From Gammaproteobacteria bacterium (GTDB lineage: Bacteria > Pseudomonadota > Gammaproteobacteria > UBA9214): 5,035 nt of DNA. Each line of letters begins with the position of its first letter. Positions within the stretch are counted from its first letter, which is position 1. Shown here one piece after another: positions 1-4,824 of the stretch. The stretch spans positions 1-5,035 of the forward strand of contig JAHKKL010000160.1 in assembly GCA_020027635.1 (NCBI GenBank), written 5' to 3'. Below the pieces are notes generated by a model. That model ran no database searches and was not told the DNA's origin. It worked only from the letters and a program-made list of their open reading frames with translations. Both the position numbers and the translations under genes were made by a program.

Positions 1-80
1 GCCTGGGTGCAGGCCCGCAGGCCGAAACCCGGGGAGATGCCTCTTCATTCCCGGATTTCGCTTCGCTCCATCCAGGCTAC
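1..80. repeat. Inverted pair of REP-like palindromes (BIME-like), cut by window edge
   Basis: Two imperfect hairpins lie head to head. The left one has arms CCTGGGT (2-8) and ACCCGGG (27-33), one mismatch, with an inner GGCC/GGCC stem (12-15, 20-23). The right one has arms CCCGGAT (50-56) and ATCCAGG (70-76), one mismatch. The outer ends are also inverted copies: GCCTGG at 1-6 mirrors CCAGGC at 72-77, and the right end continues TAC, so the left copy probably began GTA just outside the window. The CCCGGAT...ATCCGGG theme with a GTAGCC edge resembles dispersed extragenic repeats I know from environmental gammaproteobacteria. No gene overlaps it. Confidence 0.6.
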
Positions 81-279
81 AGATCTGTCCATCATTTAGG
101 TAAGGTTCAATAGTCGCGACATAAGATGACAGACAGTGTCGGATTTAAGTGCGTTGACCGCCTCACGCGGACATAAGTTGCCATTTATCGGCCTGCGTTT
201 TTGATGTTCCGAACTTAGCCGGGAAAAGACTGCCTCGGCACCCCCTCAAAAGAGCCGAAGCGTTTGAATCACCGAAGTA
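81..279. other. Gene-free stretch with three iterated ACATAAG-like motifs
   Basis: No reading frame here looks like a protein; every frame is short or broken. Three related motifs occur: CGCGACATAAGATGACA (115-131), TGTCGGATTTAAGTGCG (137-153) and CGCGGACATAAGTTGCCA (166-183). The first and third match at nearly every base apart from one inserted G. Such spaced direct repeats could be recombinase or regulator sites, or the end of a decayed mobile element; nothing decides between these. The right part (222-260) holds the probable terminator of the leftward gene. Confidence 0.35.
222..260 (-). terminator. Probable rho-independent terminator of the PEP-CTERM gene
   Basis: On the minus strand, about 20 bases past the stop codon at 280, CTTCGGC (260-254) can pair with GCCGAGG (239-233), 7 pairs including one G-U. 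A CAGTCTTTTCCC tract follows (232 downwards). The loop is long (14 nt) and the T run short, so this is a moderate call. Confidence 0.45.
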
Positions 280-1104
280 TCAACGTCGGCCCCGGCCCGC
301 GCCGATCAGCCCCATCAAGCCACCGCCGAACAGCCATATGGCGGCAGGTAGCGGCACCGTGGAAATATTCGAACTGAATTCCAGACTGTACCCGGGATTA
401 TCCGCTAGCCAGGCAGGATCGATGTTGACGAGCGGGTCGACACTGCCCTCATAGTACGATGTGACCGTACCGTAGCCGGCACTACCAGTCAGGCTCAAAG
501 CTATCTGTTGTACTGCATTCGCACTCACAGAGAATGGATGATCTACTACGCTTGCAGAAGATGGGTAATAAGCACCACCACCCGCATTGCATCCCCCAGG
601 ATCGAGTGTGGAGCAGCCAATAATTGATTCGGTACCCGAGCCCGAGCCGGTGGTCCACACAACTCTGCCCGTTACCCCCGTCACAGTTCCTCCGGGAGGA
701 CCGCCAAAAACCGAGGTCGATACACTGGCGGAAATTAACATCGGCACGGATACATCGGCTGGACCGATGACCGCGTAATAATATTGAATAATTCCCGATG
801 CCGAAGAGGGGATTGTGCCAATGAGCCCGTACATGTTCCCGCTGATAGTCATGTCTGGGGCGTTCATCACCGCACTACTCGTTTCGCAGCCTCCGCCTGG
901 AGTACAGTAAGTGTGGCCGATAGAGCCGACCCCAAATACCGGAAAAACAATGCCCCCGGGCTCTACTTGACTACTGACTCCAAGTTCGTAATGCGCGTCC
1001 GGTATGGACACAGCCCACGCATCGACAGGGAGCATTCCTGCGGTAAATGGAACCATCAAACAGAACGACGCGCACAACGCGCCGATGAGACGTGATCGAT
1101 ACAT
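280..1104 (-). CDS. Secreted VPLPA-type PEP-CTERM sorting-domain protein (uncharacterised)
   Basis: Exported protein of 274 aa with no recognised functional domain. The N-terminus is a signal peptide: basic MYRSR, a hydrophobic stretch at about 6-25, and a likely cleavage site after A29-W-A31. The C-terminus is a textbook exosortase target: V250-PLPAA, then hydrophobic WLFGGGLMGLIG, then the basic tail RGRR. Just before it, DPLVNIDPAWL...GYSLEFS (about 223-244) resembles the segment that often precedes such signals. The middle is rich in Gly, Ser and Thr, with four cysteines in the mature part (C67, C73, C164, C172). Family knowledge: such proteins are cleaved and anchored by an exosortase (XrtD has been linked to VPLPA signals) and are often extracellular matrix or floc components. 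The ATG at 1104 is supported by GGAG (1116-1113) at 8 nt and by the signal peptide. Composition is more AT-rich than the genes to the right. It stands alone behind a sigma-54-like promoter. The exact role is unknown. Confidence 0.87.
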   Translation of the reverse strand: MYRSRLIGALCASFCLMVPFTAGMLPVDAWAVSIPDAHYELGVSSQVEPGGIVFPVFGVGSIGHTYCTPGGGCETSSAVMNAPDMTISGNMYGLIGTIPSSASGIIQYYYAVIGPADVSVPMLISASVSTSVFGGPPGGTVTGVTGRVVWTTGSGSGTESIIGCSTLDPGGCNAGGGAYYPSSASVVDHPFSVSANAVQQIALSLTGSAGYGTVTSYYEGSVDPLVNIDPAWLADNPGYSLEFSSNISTVPLPAAIWLFGGGLMGLIGAGRGRR

Positions 1105-1130
1105 GGTGAAATCTCCGTAAATTCATTGCG

Positions 1131-1146
1131 TGCCGGTTATCCGGCA
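1131..1146 (-). promoter_or_regulatory. Stem-loop in the 5' leader of the PEP-CTERM gene
   Basis: TGCCGG (1131-1136), loop TTAT, CCGGCA (1141-1146): a perfect 6-bp stem with a 4-nt loop. If transcription starts near 1166 it lies in the untranslated leader, ending 26 bases before the start codon and 14 bases before the GGAG site. It could stabilise the mRNA or be an operator. Function is inferred only from position. Confidence 0.4.
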
Positions 1147-1177
1147 TCATGGCTCTTACTGGCCAACGATTCATGAG

Positions 1178-1192
1178 GCAATAATCACGCCA
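1178..1192 (-). promoter_or_regulatory. Sigma-54 (RpoN) -24/-12 promoter for the PEP-CTERM gene
   Basis: The minus strand reads TGGCGTGATTATTGC. Against the RpoN consensus TGGCACG-N4-TTGC it matches 9 of 11 defined bases, including the essential GG and GC, with exact consensus spacing. The predicted start is near 1166, giving a leader of about 60 nt to the ATG at 1104. It is correctly oriented and is the best promoter-like sequence upstream of this gene. Many PEP-CTERM genes are known to depend on RpoN with the PrsK/PrsR two-component pair, which fits. Confidence 0.65.
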
Positions 1193-1258
1193 TAAAAATA
1201 AAGCCCGATTTATCAGGGGAATAAAACGTCTCTACGTACTTAATACTTACCCGAAAAA

Positions 1259-1308
1259 CGTAAGGACTTTCGACAGAATTCCGGAATTCCTTACGAATGA
1301 GTCCTTAT
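1259..1308. promoter_or_regulatory. Cluster of TAAGGA motifs and a 14-bp palindrome, candidate activator (UAS) sites
   Basis: CGTAAGGA (1259-1266) is inverted against TCCTTACG (1288-1295), a perfect 8-bp inverted repeat. TAAGGACT (1261-1268) is also a perfect inverse of AGTCCTTA (1300-1307). The two right-hand copies are therefore direct repeats 14 bp apart. Between the arms lies the perfect palindrome GAATTCCGGAATTC (1276-1289). Measured from the predicted sigma-54 start near 1166, the block covers roughly -93 to -142, the usual range for enhancer-binding-protein sites. The identity of the binding protein (PrsR-like?) is inference. Confidence 0.45.
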
Positions 1309-1319
1309 GATGACAAGGA

Positions 1320-1507
1320 AAATTGAAGGCGTCTGCGCCACAAGCGTTTTTATCTTCCATAGCGAACGCTTATCCAACCTTCATGTTTAATGAAGGACAG
1401 AAATGGGTCGGAATTTGCCTTTCAGACACTGCAAGTCAGATAAAGTCAGCACCCATACACCTTAATATCGTTCTGCCGGCGCCCGATGAGAAATGCGGGC
1501 GCGGCGG
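1320..1507. other. Gene-free stretch with three hairpins downstream of the PAP2 gene
   Basis: I see no convincing gene. Perfect inverted repeats are AAGCGTT/AACGCTT (1342-1348, 1365-1371; 16-nt loop), CCTTCAT/ATGAAGG (1378-1384, 1390-1396; 5-nt loop) and GCGCCCG/CGGGCGC (1479-1485, 1496-1502; 10-nt loop). The last starts 5 bases past the stop codon of the PAP2 gene on the minus strand and is the likeliest transcript end. It lacks a T tract, so it would be an mRNA-stabilising stem or part of a rho-dependent end rather than a classical terminator. Confidence 0.4.
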
Positions 1508-2074
1508 TCAGTTCGGCGGCGCGACTACGGCAAAACTCAGTGCGGCCAGGCCACCGCCGATGAGCGCCCCGGCCAGCACATCGGTCGGGTAGTGCAGCCC
1601 CAGGACCAGGCGCGAGAGCGCCACCAGCAGGGCGAACGGCACCAGCACCCAGGCGAGCACCGGAAGGTAAGCGCAGGCAATGCTGCTGAAACAGACGGCA
1701 TGGAGGGTGTGGCCGGAGGGAAAGCTGTAGCGGTCGAGCGGCGGCATGGCGCAGGAGATCCGCGCTCCATGCATCGCATACGGGCGCTCCCGGCCGATGC
1801 GTGACTTGAGCCAGGTGTAAATGCCCAGTCCCGCCAGGGACGACACCGCCATGTGCGCGGCCGCGACCAGTCCATCAAACCCCGCGACGAGCGGCAGTAG
1901 CGCCATGAGGATATACCAGAATATCCCGTCCCCCAGCCGGCTTGCGATGCGAAACAGCGAGCAGCACCGGGGAGACCGGCTGTAGCCGTTCAACAGGGCA
2001 CAGAGTGCGGTGTCAACATCCGCGCATCGTTGCGCGACGGTTTCCGGCTTTTCGGCGAACGCGGTAGTAGGCAT
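1508..2074 (-). CDS. PAP2-superfamily membrane phosphatase
   Basis: Integral membrane phosphatase of 188 aa, a normal length for single-domain PAP2 enzymes. All three catalytic signatures are intact: K90-x6-R97-P98 (KSRIGRERP), P119-SGH122, and S154-R155-x5-H161-x3-D165. H161 is the expected nucleophile and H122 the acid/base residue. Hydrophobic spans lie at about 52-66, 68-88, 124-142, 143-160 and 163-185, with the active-site motifs at their ends. Family members dephosphorylate phosphatidic acid, phosphatidylglycerophosphate, undecaprenyl diphosphate or lipid A; the sequence does not tell which. The ATG at 2074 gives a short polar N-terminus (about 45 aa) before the membrane part but has no clear Shine-Dalgarno site, and a hairpin (2082-2106) sits just upstream. 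It is divergent from the GT4 gene, so a shared role in lipid or envelope glycan metabolism is plausible but inferred. Confidence 0.95.
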   Translation of the reverse strand: MPTTAFAEKPETVAQRCADVDTALCALLNGYSRSPRCCSLFRIASRLGDGIFWYILMALLPLVAGFDGLVAAAHMAVSSLAGLGIYTWLKSRIGRERPYAMHGARISCAMPPLDRYSFPSGHTLHAVCFSSIACAYLPVLAWVLVPFALLVALSRLVLGLHYPTDVLAGALIGGGLAALSFAVVAPPN

Positions 2075-2081
2075 GGCTTGC

Positions 2082-2106
2082 GGATCGCATGATGACTACG
2101 CGATCC
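2082..2106 (-). promoter_or_regulatory. Hairpin directly upstream of the PAP2 start codon
   Basis: GGATCGC (2082-2088) and GCGATCC (2100-2106) form a perfect 7-bp inverted repeat with an 11-nt loop, ending 7 nt before the ATG at 2074. It occupies the place where a ribosome binding site would be, and no purine-rich site is visible. It may limit translation or be an operator. Confidence 0.35.
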
Positions 2107-2131
2107 ACTATGCCGGTGAAATGCAACGCTA

Positions 2132-2160
2132 CGATTAGCCCGTCTTTAGGATTCTGTTAA
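2132..2160 (-). promoter_or_regulatory. Weak candidate sigma-70 promoter for the PAP2 gene
   Basis: On the minus strand TTAACA (2160-2155, 5 of 6 to TTGACA) is followed after 17 bases by TAATCG (2137-2132), a poor -10 match. It lies at a sensible distance from the PAP2 start, but the -10 weakness keeps confidence low. Confidence 0.22.
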
Positions 2161-2177
2161 TCGCATTATGAAAATGC

Positions 2178-2266
2178 TGTAGGAGCGGGCTTGCCCGCGA
2201 ACAATTGCGGCGACTGGGAAACCATTCGCGGGCATACCCTAAAGGGCACAAGAGCCCGCTCCTACA
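2178..2266. repeat. 89-bp nested REP-pair element (BIME-like)
   Basis: The ends are perfect 14-bp inverted repeats: TGTAGGAGCGGGCT (2178-2191) and AGCCCGCTCCTACA (2253-2266). Inside, GCCCGCGAA (2193-2201) is inverted against TTCGCGGGC (2225-2233). The left unit folds as GCGGGC-TT-GCCCGC (2185-2198). The right unit has the same arms but carries an extra small hairpin, CCCT-AA-AGGG (2237-2246). The TGTAGGAGCGGGCTTGCCCGCGAA theme matches the REP consensus I know from Pseudomonas and other gammaproteobacteria, which are mobilised by RAYT (TnpA-REP) transposases. It sits in the divergent intergenic region between the PAP2 and GT4 genes. Confidence 0.85.
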
Positions 2267-2280
2267 GGAGGTTCGTTTCG

Positions 2281-2339
2281 GATGTTGGGGTGCCATCGAG
2301 GAGAGGGCGGCCATGGCCGCGTCATCAAACTGCAACATC
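2281..2339. promoter_or_regulatory. Nested palindromes in the region upstream of the GT4 gene
   Basis: A perfect 14-bp palindrome GCGGCCATGGCCGC (2307-2320) is enclosed by the perfect inverted repeat GATGTTG (2281-2287) and CAACATC (2333-2339). It ends 55 bases before the GT4 start. It may be an operator or a leader structure. I found no convincing -10/-35 pair for this gene. Confidence 0.3.
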
Positions 2340-2384
2340 AGTGCAGGACAATCCCGGCAGCTGCACAGGTTCCCGTCAACGGAT

Positions 2385-2388
2385 GGAG
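2385..2388 (+). promoter_or_regulatory. Ribosome binding site that fixes the GT4 start
   Basis: GGAG lies 6 nt before the ATG at 2395. The open frame continues upstream to about 2191, but those codons run through the REP element and read as low-complexity, non-family sequence, whereas the family N-terminus begins exactly at 2395. Confidence 0.7.
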
Positions 2389-2394
2389 TGCCGA

Positions 2395-3402
2395 ATGAAC
2401 GACAAGACCCTGGCTATCGTCACCGATGCCTGGTGGCCGCAGGTGAACGGTGTCGTCAACACGCTGATGCAGACGCGTGCCGCCCTCACCGGGCGCGGCT
2501 ACCAGGTGACCCTGCTGACACCGCAGGATCACGCCACCCTCCCTTGTCCCGGCTACCCGGAGATACGGCTGGCCCTGCGACCCTCCCGCAAGCTGCATGC
2601 CCGGCTCGACGAACTCCGCCCCGATCACATCCATATCGCAACCGAGGGTCCTCTGGGTCTGGCCGCCCGCGCCTGGTGCCTGCGCAAGGGACTCGCTTTT
2701 ACCAGCTCCTATCACACCCGGTTTCCCGAATACCTCCGCAAGCGCCTGCCGGTGCCGCTCGCCGTCTCCTATGCCTTCCTGCGCCGCTTCCATCAGGCGG
2801 CCGCGCGCACCATGGTCGCCACCTCCAGCCAGGAAGCGGTACTGCGACGCTGGCGGTTCCGCCATATCGTGCGCTGGACGCGCGGCGTCGACACCGAACT
2901 GTTCTCCCCCGAGGACCGCGCGCATCTCGACGTCGCGCGTCCCTTGTTCATCTACGCCGGGCGGGTCGCGGTCGAAAAAAACCTCGGGGCCTTCCTGTCG
3001 CTGGATCTGCCGGGCACGAAATGCGTCATCGGCGACGGCCCGGCCCTCAGGGATCTGCGGCGGCGCTATCCGGAGACGCTCTTTCCGGGTTACCAGTTCG
3101 GAAAAGACCTCGCCCGGCATCTGGCCGCCGCCGATGTGTTTGTCTTTCCGAGCCGCACCGACACCTTCGGGCTGGTCATGCTGGAAGCGATGGCGTGCGG
3201 GGTACCGGTCGCCGCGTTTCCGGTCACCGGACCGGTCGACGTGGTCACGCACGGCGTGACCGGCATCCTGGACGAGGATCTGCGCACGGCGGCGCTCGCC
3301 GCACTGGAACTCGACCGGGGGCGATGCCGCGCGGAGGCGCTGAAGCATACCTGGGCGGAATCCAGCCGGCAGTTCAGCGAAAATCTGGTCCCGGCGAGTT
3401 GA
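2395..3402 (+). CDS. GT4-family glycosyltransferase (MgtA / glycolipid-synthase type)
   Basis: Retaining GT-B-fold glycosyltransferase of 335 aa, slightly short for the family (usually 340-400). The N-terminus MNDKTLAIVTDAWWPQVNGV is the classic opening strand and glycine-containing loop of the MgtA/PimB-like group. Further family landmarks are HIHIATEGPLG (about 78-88), SSYHTRFPEY (about 104-113), the nucleotide-domain start YAGRVAVEKN (187-196), GDGP (213-216) and SRTDTFGLVMLEAMACG (253-269). The last holds the E-x7-E motif with D256 in the first position, normal for this subgroup, and E264. Relatives move mannose, glucose or glucuronate from a nucleotide sugar to mannosides or diacylglycerol at the inner membrane; donor and acceptor cannot be read from sequence. 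No transmembrane span is seen. It is divergent from the PAP2 phosphatase, which could supply a lipid acceptor (inference), and convergent with the permease gene 25 bp downstream. Confidence 0.93.
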   Translation: MNDKTLAIVTDAWWPQVNGVVNTLMQTRAALTGRGYQVTLLTPQDHATLPCPGYPEIRLALRPSRKLHARLDELRPDHIHIATEGPLGLAARAWCLRKGLAFTSSYHTRFPEYLRKRLPVPLAVSYAFLRRFHQAAARTMVATSSQEAVLRRWRFRHIVRWTRGVDTELFSPEDRAHLDVARPLFIYAGRVAVEKNLGAFLSLDLPGTKCVIGDGPALRDLRRRYPETLFPGYQFGKDLARHLAAADVFVFPSRTDTFGLVMLEAMACGVPVAAFPVTGPVDVVTHGVTGILDEDLRTAALAALELDRGRCRAEALKHTWAESSRQFSENLVPAS

Positions 3403-3439
3403 CGGCGGTACCCGCGCTGCCGGGCAGTCAGCCGCCGTC
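3401..3439. terminator. Stem-loop spanning both convergent stop codons
   Basis: GACGGCGG (3401-3408) and CCGCCGTC (3432-3439) form a perfect 8-bp inverted repeat, with an inner CCCG/CGGG (3411-3414, 3421-3424). The arms overlap the stop codon of the GT4 gene and the last codons of the permease gene. It could act on transcripts from both sides, but neither strand shows a T tract, so rho-independent termination is uncertain. Confidence 0.4.
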
Positions 3440-4564
3440 CATCTCCTCATCCGGCGCGCTTTTGGCGGACAGCGCCTCCTCGCCGGGGGGCGCTCCGGCA
3501 TCGAGTTCCAGCCACTCGAGCAGCAGCTCGTAGCCGAGCACCAGAATGACCGAACCGATGAACAGGCCGATGATGCCCGAGGCGAGAAAGCCGCCGATGG
3601 CGCCGACGAAAATCACCGCCATCGGCACGTTGACGCCGCGGCCCAGCAGTATCGGTTTGAGGACATTGTCCAGCGTCCCGATCAGGAGGCTCCAGATCAG
3701 GAAGATCACCGCCGTGGTCGTGTCGGCGGTGGCGAATACATAGATCACCACCGGTATGGTGATGGGAAAGATGCCGATCTGGATCACCGCCAGCAGCAGG
3801 CACAGAAAGGCCCACAGACCCGCCGCCGGCACACCCACGGCAAGGAAACCGAGTCCGGCGAGGATCGACTGGATGAGGGCGACGCCCAGTATGCCGCGGG
3901 AGACGCTGCGGATGGTCGCGCGCGCCAGGTCGATGAACCCGGCCCCGTGCTCTCCGGCGAGGCGCCGGGCGATGGCATGGCTTATCCGCTCGCCGGCATC
4001 GCCGTGACGGAGTATCACGCCGGCGATGATGATCGCCACGATGAACTGCAGGATGCCGAGACCGGCCCCGGCGGCGGCGGACAGCAGCCATGTGCCGAGC
4101 ACCTTGAGCTGGGGTCCGATTTCGCCGAGCGCCCCCGCGAGATTGACGGAGGCCAGACGCCAGAACTTGTCGAGCGGCTTGCCGATCAGCGGCCAGTTCG
4201 CGACGCTCTCCGGGGGCGCCGGGATGGCCAGCGAGCCCTCGGACAGATCCCTGGCCAGCCCGGTCACCCCCGTGACCAGGGTATCCGACAGCAGGAAAGT
4301 GGGCGTGACCAGGAGCACCAGCGCCAGCACGACAAACAGCAGCGCCGCCAGCGTGCGCCGGTCGCCGAGCGCCCGCTGGACCCACTGGTAATTGGGATAG
4401 ACCGCGACGGCGATGATCACGCCCCACACGACCGGGATGATGAAAGGACGAATGATCTGGAAACAATAGAGCAGGAGAACGGCAATCAGGCCGAGGCGTA
4501 TCGCCGCCTCGACCGTCCTGTTCAGAAATAGGCTGTTCTTGACCGCGGAAACGGATGTATTCAT
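3428..4564 (-). CDS. AI-2E family transporter (UPF0118 / PerM family), YdiK-like
   Basis: Polytopic inner-membrane protein of 378 aa, normal for the family. Hydrophobic spans lie at about 21-57 (two), 70-92, 158-186, 225-245, 247-280, 282-297 and 313-350, with a soluble segment at 95-155. The family signature is intact: GTLDNVLKPILLGRG (296-310), then P-x3-IFVGAIGG (314-325) and GIIGLFIG (330-337). As I recall it, E. coli YdiK has a very similar stretch (GTLDN, GVIGG, GMIGLFIGPV), so the YdiK branch is likely. The C-terminal tail (355-378) is acidic and polar. Despite the family name, few members have been shown to export autoinducer-2; others act as Na+/H+ antiporters or are unknown, so the substrate is open. 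The ATG at 4564 is preceded by AAAGGG (4579-4574) at 9 nt. It lies downstream of, and in the same direction as, the tRNA-Gly gene. Confidence 0.95.
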   Translation of the reverse strand: MNTSVSAVKNSLFLNRTVEAAIRLGLIAVLLLYCFQIIRPFIIPVVWGVIIAVAVYPNYQWVQRALGDRRTLAALLFVVLALVLLVTPTFLLSDTLVTGVTGLARDLSEGSLAIPAPPESVANWPLIGKPLDKFWRLASVNLAGALGEIGPQLKVLGTWLLSAAAGAGLGILQFIVAIIIAGVILRHGDAGERISHAIARRLAGEHGAGFIDLARATIRSVSRGILGVALIQSILAGLGFLAVGVPAAGLWAFLCLLLAVIQIGIFPITIPVVIYVFATADTTTAVIFLIWSLLIGTLDNVLKPILLGRGVNVPMAVIFVGAIGGFLASGIIGLFIGSVILVLGYELLLEWLELDAGAPPGEEALSAKSAPDEEMDGG

Positions 4565-4627
4565 TCGGACGAACCCTTTGACTGTTTATCGTTGGCGCTG
4601 CCAGGGTTGCTACAGTAGAAACAAAAG

Positions 4628-4663
4628 CACCCCGGCACAAGCGAAGGTGGGGTGTCCCTTCGC
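4628..4663 (-). terminator. tRNA-Gly terminator, overlapping an alternative hairpin / possible pseudoknot
   Basis: On the minus strand CACCCC (4654-4649) pairs with GGGGTG (4633-4628), followed at once by CTTTTGTTTC, which fits a rho-independent terminator for the tRNA transcript. A second perfect stem, GCGAAGG (4663-4657) with CCTTCGC (4647-4641), carries the CACCCC arm in its 9-nt loop. The two stems can form together only as an H-type pseudoknot (linkers GA, A and TTGTGCC); otherwise they are alternatives. The structure lies 64 nt before the permease start and might also modulate read-through into it. Confidence 0.55.
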
Positions 4664-4698
4664 ACGGACGGTGAATACCTGAAATCAGGCGGCGGAAT

Positions 4699-4772
4699 TG
4701 GAGCGGGTGATGGGAATCGAACCCACGTTAGTAGCTTGGGAAGCTACAGTTCTACCATTGAACTACACCCGC
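4699..4772 (-). tRNA. glyU: tRNA-Gly (anticodon CCC), with encoded CCA
   Basis: Complete 74-nt cloverleaf on the minus strand. Acceptor stem GCGGGTG/CACCCGC, D arm GTTC...GAAC with loop AATGGTA, anticodon arm GTAGC-TTCCCAA-GCTAC giving anticodon CCC (reads GGG glycine codons), 4-nt variable loop TAAC, T arm GTGGG-TTCGATT-CCCAT, discriminator T and encoded CCA (4701-4699). It closely resembles the E. coli glyU tRNA. No introns or mismatches in the stems, apart from one G-U pair in the T stem. Confidence 0.97.
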
Positions 4773-4791
4773 ATAATTCTTTGAGGACAAG

Positions 4792-4821
4792 AGTTTACCG
4801 AATCGCTGTGGCGAATGTCAC
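4792..4821 (-). promoter_or_regulatory. Candidate sigma-70 promoter of tRNA-Gly
   Basis: On the minus strand GTGACA (4821-4816, 5 of 6 to TTGACA) is followed after 18 bases by TAAACT (4797-4792, 4 of 6 to TATAAT). A start near 4785 would leave a leader of about 12 nt before the mature tRNA end at 4772, a usual length. Confidence 0.45.
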
Positions 4822-4824
4822 CAC

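Noticed and set aside
1323..1592. 89-aa open frame with a TTG start on the plus strand
   Set aside because: The second half is antisense to the PAP2 gene, the first half shows no family or coding character, and hairpins run through it.
2075..2177. Pho box upstream of the PAP2 or GT4 gene
   Set aside because: No CTGTCAT-type direct repeats with 11-bp spacing could be found.
2191..2394. N-terminal extension of the GT4 gene to 2191
   Set aside because: The added codons run through the REP element and look random. A ribosome binding site and the family N-terminus both point to 2395.
2205..3533. 442-aa open frame on the plus strand, with a good AGGAG-like site before an ATG at 2313
   Set aside because: It is a shifted frame of the GT4 gene, rich in Arg, Pro, Ser and Gly with no family features. 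The purine-rich site at 2298-2307 does not rescue it.
3447..4640. 397-aa minus-strand frame over the permease gene, plus several plus-strand frames at 3546-4531
   Set aside because: These are shadow frames of the high-GC permease gene; only the 3428-4564 frame has membrane segments and the family motifs.
4618..4640. Separate sigma-70 promoter for the permease gene (TTGTGC - 17 bases - TACTGT, minus strand)
   Set aside because: Both boxes match only about half of the consensus and overlap the terminator structure; not supportable.
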